A stretch of DNA of 45,973 nucleotides from Saprospiraceae bacterium (GTDB taxonomy: Bacteria; Bacteroidota; Bacteroidia; Chitinophagales; Saprospiraceae), in NCBI GenBank assembly GCA_026986005.1, contig JALSPK010000064.1:1-45973 (forward strand), in the 5' to 3' direction. This document shows positions 44,807 through 45,973 of the stretch, in pieces (positions within the stretch are counted from its first letter, which is position 1; each line of letters begins with the position of its first letter). The translations under genes were made by a program, and so were the position numbers. Below the pieces are notes generated by a model. That model ran no database searches, was not told where the DNA came from, and worked only from the letters and a program-made list of their open reading frames with translations.

Positions 44807-45441
44807 ATGGGATTTAACTATTGGCAAAGCTTTGAAGAAGGTGGGGTATACCACATATATAATAAAGCTATTACTAATTGATATTGTTTAAAGATGATGA
44901 TGATTTTCAATTTTTTTTAGCAAAATATATAAAGTATTTTTCATCCTATTTAGAAACTTATGCATATTGTTTAATACCGAATCATTTTCACTTTCTAATT
45001 AGAGTTAAAAACCGGGAAGAAATAGAAATTGGAGCTATCAAAGAACAAACAAAAGCAATAAAGAGATTTATATCTGAAGAAATATCAATAAATGAATTAT
45101 TGAGCAATCAATTTAAACGTTTTTTCAGTTCAGTAAGTATTAAATATAATAACAAGTATAAGCACGAAGGTCCGATTTTTATACGCAAATTAAAAAGAAT
45201 AAAAGTAAGTAAAAATGGAACAATACAATATTTGGTTTGCTATATTCATCATAATCCTATTCATCATGGATTAGCAAATAATTTTGAAGATTGGAATTTT
45301 TCTTCATATAATTCTTACTATTCAAAACACTCAACAAATATTGCTAAAAATATAATGCTTGAATGGCTTGGTGGGCTGAATGTTTTCGATGAAATTCATG
45401 ATTCTTTAAAAATAGAGAGAAAGGAAGTGAATTTAGAATAA
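44807..45441 (+). pseudogene. REP-associated tyrosine transposase (RAYT/TnpA_REP), one-base frameshift
   Basis: From the ATG at 44807 the frame encodes MGFNYWQSFEEGGVYHIYNK then AITN and hits TGA at 44879. One base back, the frame from 44878 continues LILFKDDDDFQFFLAKYIKY to a stop at 45441. Adding one T in AATTG (44876-44880) would restore a continuous protein of 211 residues with the family's normal spacing after HIYNKA. The HUH nuclease motif is PNHFHFLIRV, and the catalytic-tyrosine region is LVCYIHHNPIHHGL followed by NFSSYNSY. RAYTs are single-copy relatives of IS200/IS605 transposases that move REP sequences; here identical REPs sit on both sides. The frameshift may be a real inactivation or a sequencing error. 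Confidence 0.8.
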
Positions 45442-45453
45442 AAATGTGTTTCA

Positions 45454-45504
45454 TTTACCGTGCTTTTGAGTCTTCGCTTTGCTCAGCTTCAAAGTCACTA
45501 CATT
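45454..45504. repeat. REP-like repeat, right copy (51 bp, identical to 44713-44763)
   Basis: Same orientation and sequence as the left copy; it begins 12 bp after the transposase stop and ends 48 bp before the wecB start. Its presence on the right completes the direct-repeat bracketing of the transposase gene. Confidence 0.85.
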
Positions 45505-45552
45505 GCTTTTATAAACAAAAGAGAATATAAAAAAATAATAAATAAATAAAAT

Positions 45553-45973
45553 ATGAAAATAGACATCATCGCAGGAGCAAGACCGAATTTTATGAAAATA
45601 GCTCCGATTATAGAGGCGATTAAAGTTGCTAAAAAACAAGGAAAAGATATTGATTATAGATTGATTCATACAGGTCAGCACTATGACCGGAATATGAGCG
45701 GGAGTTTTTTTGAAGAACTTAATATCCCTGATCCCGATATCAATTTGGAAATTGGATCCGGAACTCAAGCTACCCAGGCCGGAAAAATAATGATGGCGTA
45801 TGAAGCCGTGCTATTGAAAAATCCTTCGGATCTCTGTATGGTGGTCGGAGATGTCACTTCGACAATGGCTTGCTCTATTGCCGCTAAAAAACTGGGAATT
45901 AAAATAGCGCATATCGAAGGTGGGATTCGGTCTTGGGATTTGACTATGCCGGAAGAAATCAACAGAATGGTGA
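45553..45973 (+). CDS. wecB: UDP-N-acetylglucosamine 2-epimerase (non-hydrolysing), C-terminus beyond window
   Basis: The first 140 codons are present, starting ATG at 45553 (MKIDIIAGARPNFMKIAPII) and running off the window. Family motifs are GARPNFMKIAPIIEA, LIHTGQHYDRNMSGSFFEEL, VVGDVTSTMACSIAAKKLGI and HIEGGIRSWDLTMPEEINRM, the last in place of the more usual HVEAGLRS. The enzyme interconverts UDP-GlcNAc and UDP-ManNAc, providing ManNAc or ManNAcA for glycans. It follows the REP/RAYT insertion and continues the exopolysaccharide locus beyond the window. The motif variant (HIEGG) suggests a divergent subgroup that may use a different UDP-sugar, such as a diamino-uronate. Confidence 0.88.
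   Translation, partial: MKIDIIAGARPNFMKIAPIIEAIKVAKKQGKDIDYRLIHTGQHYDRNMSGSFFEELNIPDPDINLEIGSGTQATQAGKIMMAYEAVLLKNPSDLCMVVGDVTSTMACSIAAKKLGIKIAHIEGGIRSWDLTMPEEINRMV

Overview
The window is AT-rich (roughly one-third G+C by eye) chromosomal DNA that I read as Bacteroidota. The evidence is: promoters of the TTG-N19/20-TAnnTTTG type instead of the E. coli pattern; lipoprotein and OmpA/PD40 proteins typical of the phylum; a serine palmitoyltransferase (sphingolipid) gene; and a Bacteroidota-style exopolysaccharide locus with a bi-domain oxidoreductase followed by a heparinase II/III protein. No rRNA, tRNA or CRISPR was seen. I cannot name the genus.

Left part (1-20 kb) is mostly housekeeping. 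On the minus strand are an ADP-forming acyl-CoA synthetase followed by a methylmalonyl-CoA mutase subunit (cut by the window edge), then asnS-pcm-EamA transporter. A plus-strand operon (7.3-11.8 kb) holds a TPR protein, an EamA transporter, an O-methyltransferase and an OmpA/PD40 envelope protein. A DUF4143-type AAA ATPase (12.3-13.5 kb) is flanked on both sides by imperfect palindromic repeats with a 32-bp period, one of the most unusual structures here. Then come a DUF4440 lipoprotein, rlmB, and a minus-strand group spt - GNAT-like acyltransferase - PAP2 - CPBP - ung, whose first three genes look like a sphingolipid/ceramide pathway driven by a good promoter at 19917-19946.

Middle part (20-27.7 kb): a small ArsR-like regulator, two paralogous outer-membrane beta-barrel proteins, a di-heme cytochrome c peroxidase lipoprotein, a Pif1/RecD-like helicase with a C-terminal RecQ-type HTH, and a minus-strand flippase-SDR pair.

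Right part (27.7 kb to the end) is a long co-directional exopolysaccharide/capsule locus: UDP-glucose dehydrogenase, a WlbA-like dehydrogenase, UDP-xylose synthase, four GT4 glycosyltransferases, a Wzx-like flippase, a Wzy-like polymerase, AsnB-type amidotransferase, bi-domain oxidoreductase, heparinase II/III protein and the start of wecB. It is preceded by a promoter and a foldable 5' leader (14-bp stem with nested hairpin). Near the right end it is interrupted by a REP-associated tyrosine transposase (RAYT) that carries a one-base frameshift and is bracketed by two identical 51-bp REP-like repeats plus a third, inverted, related copy.
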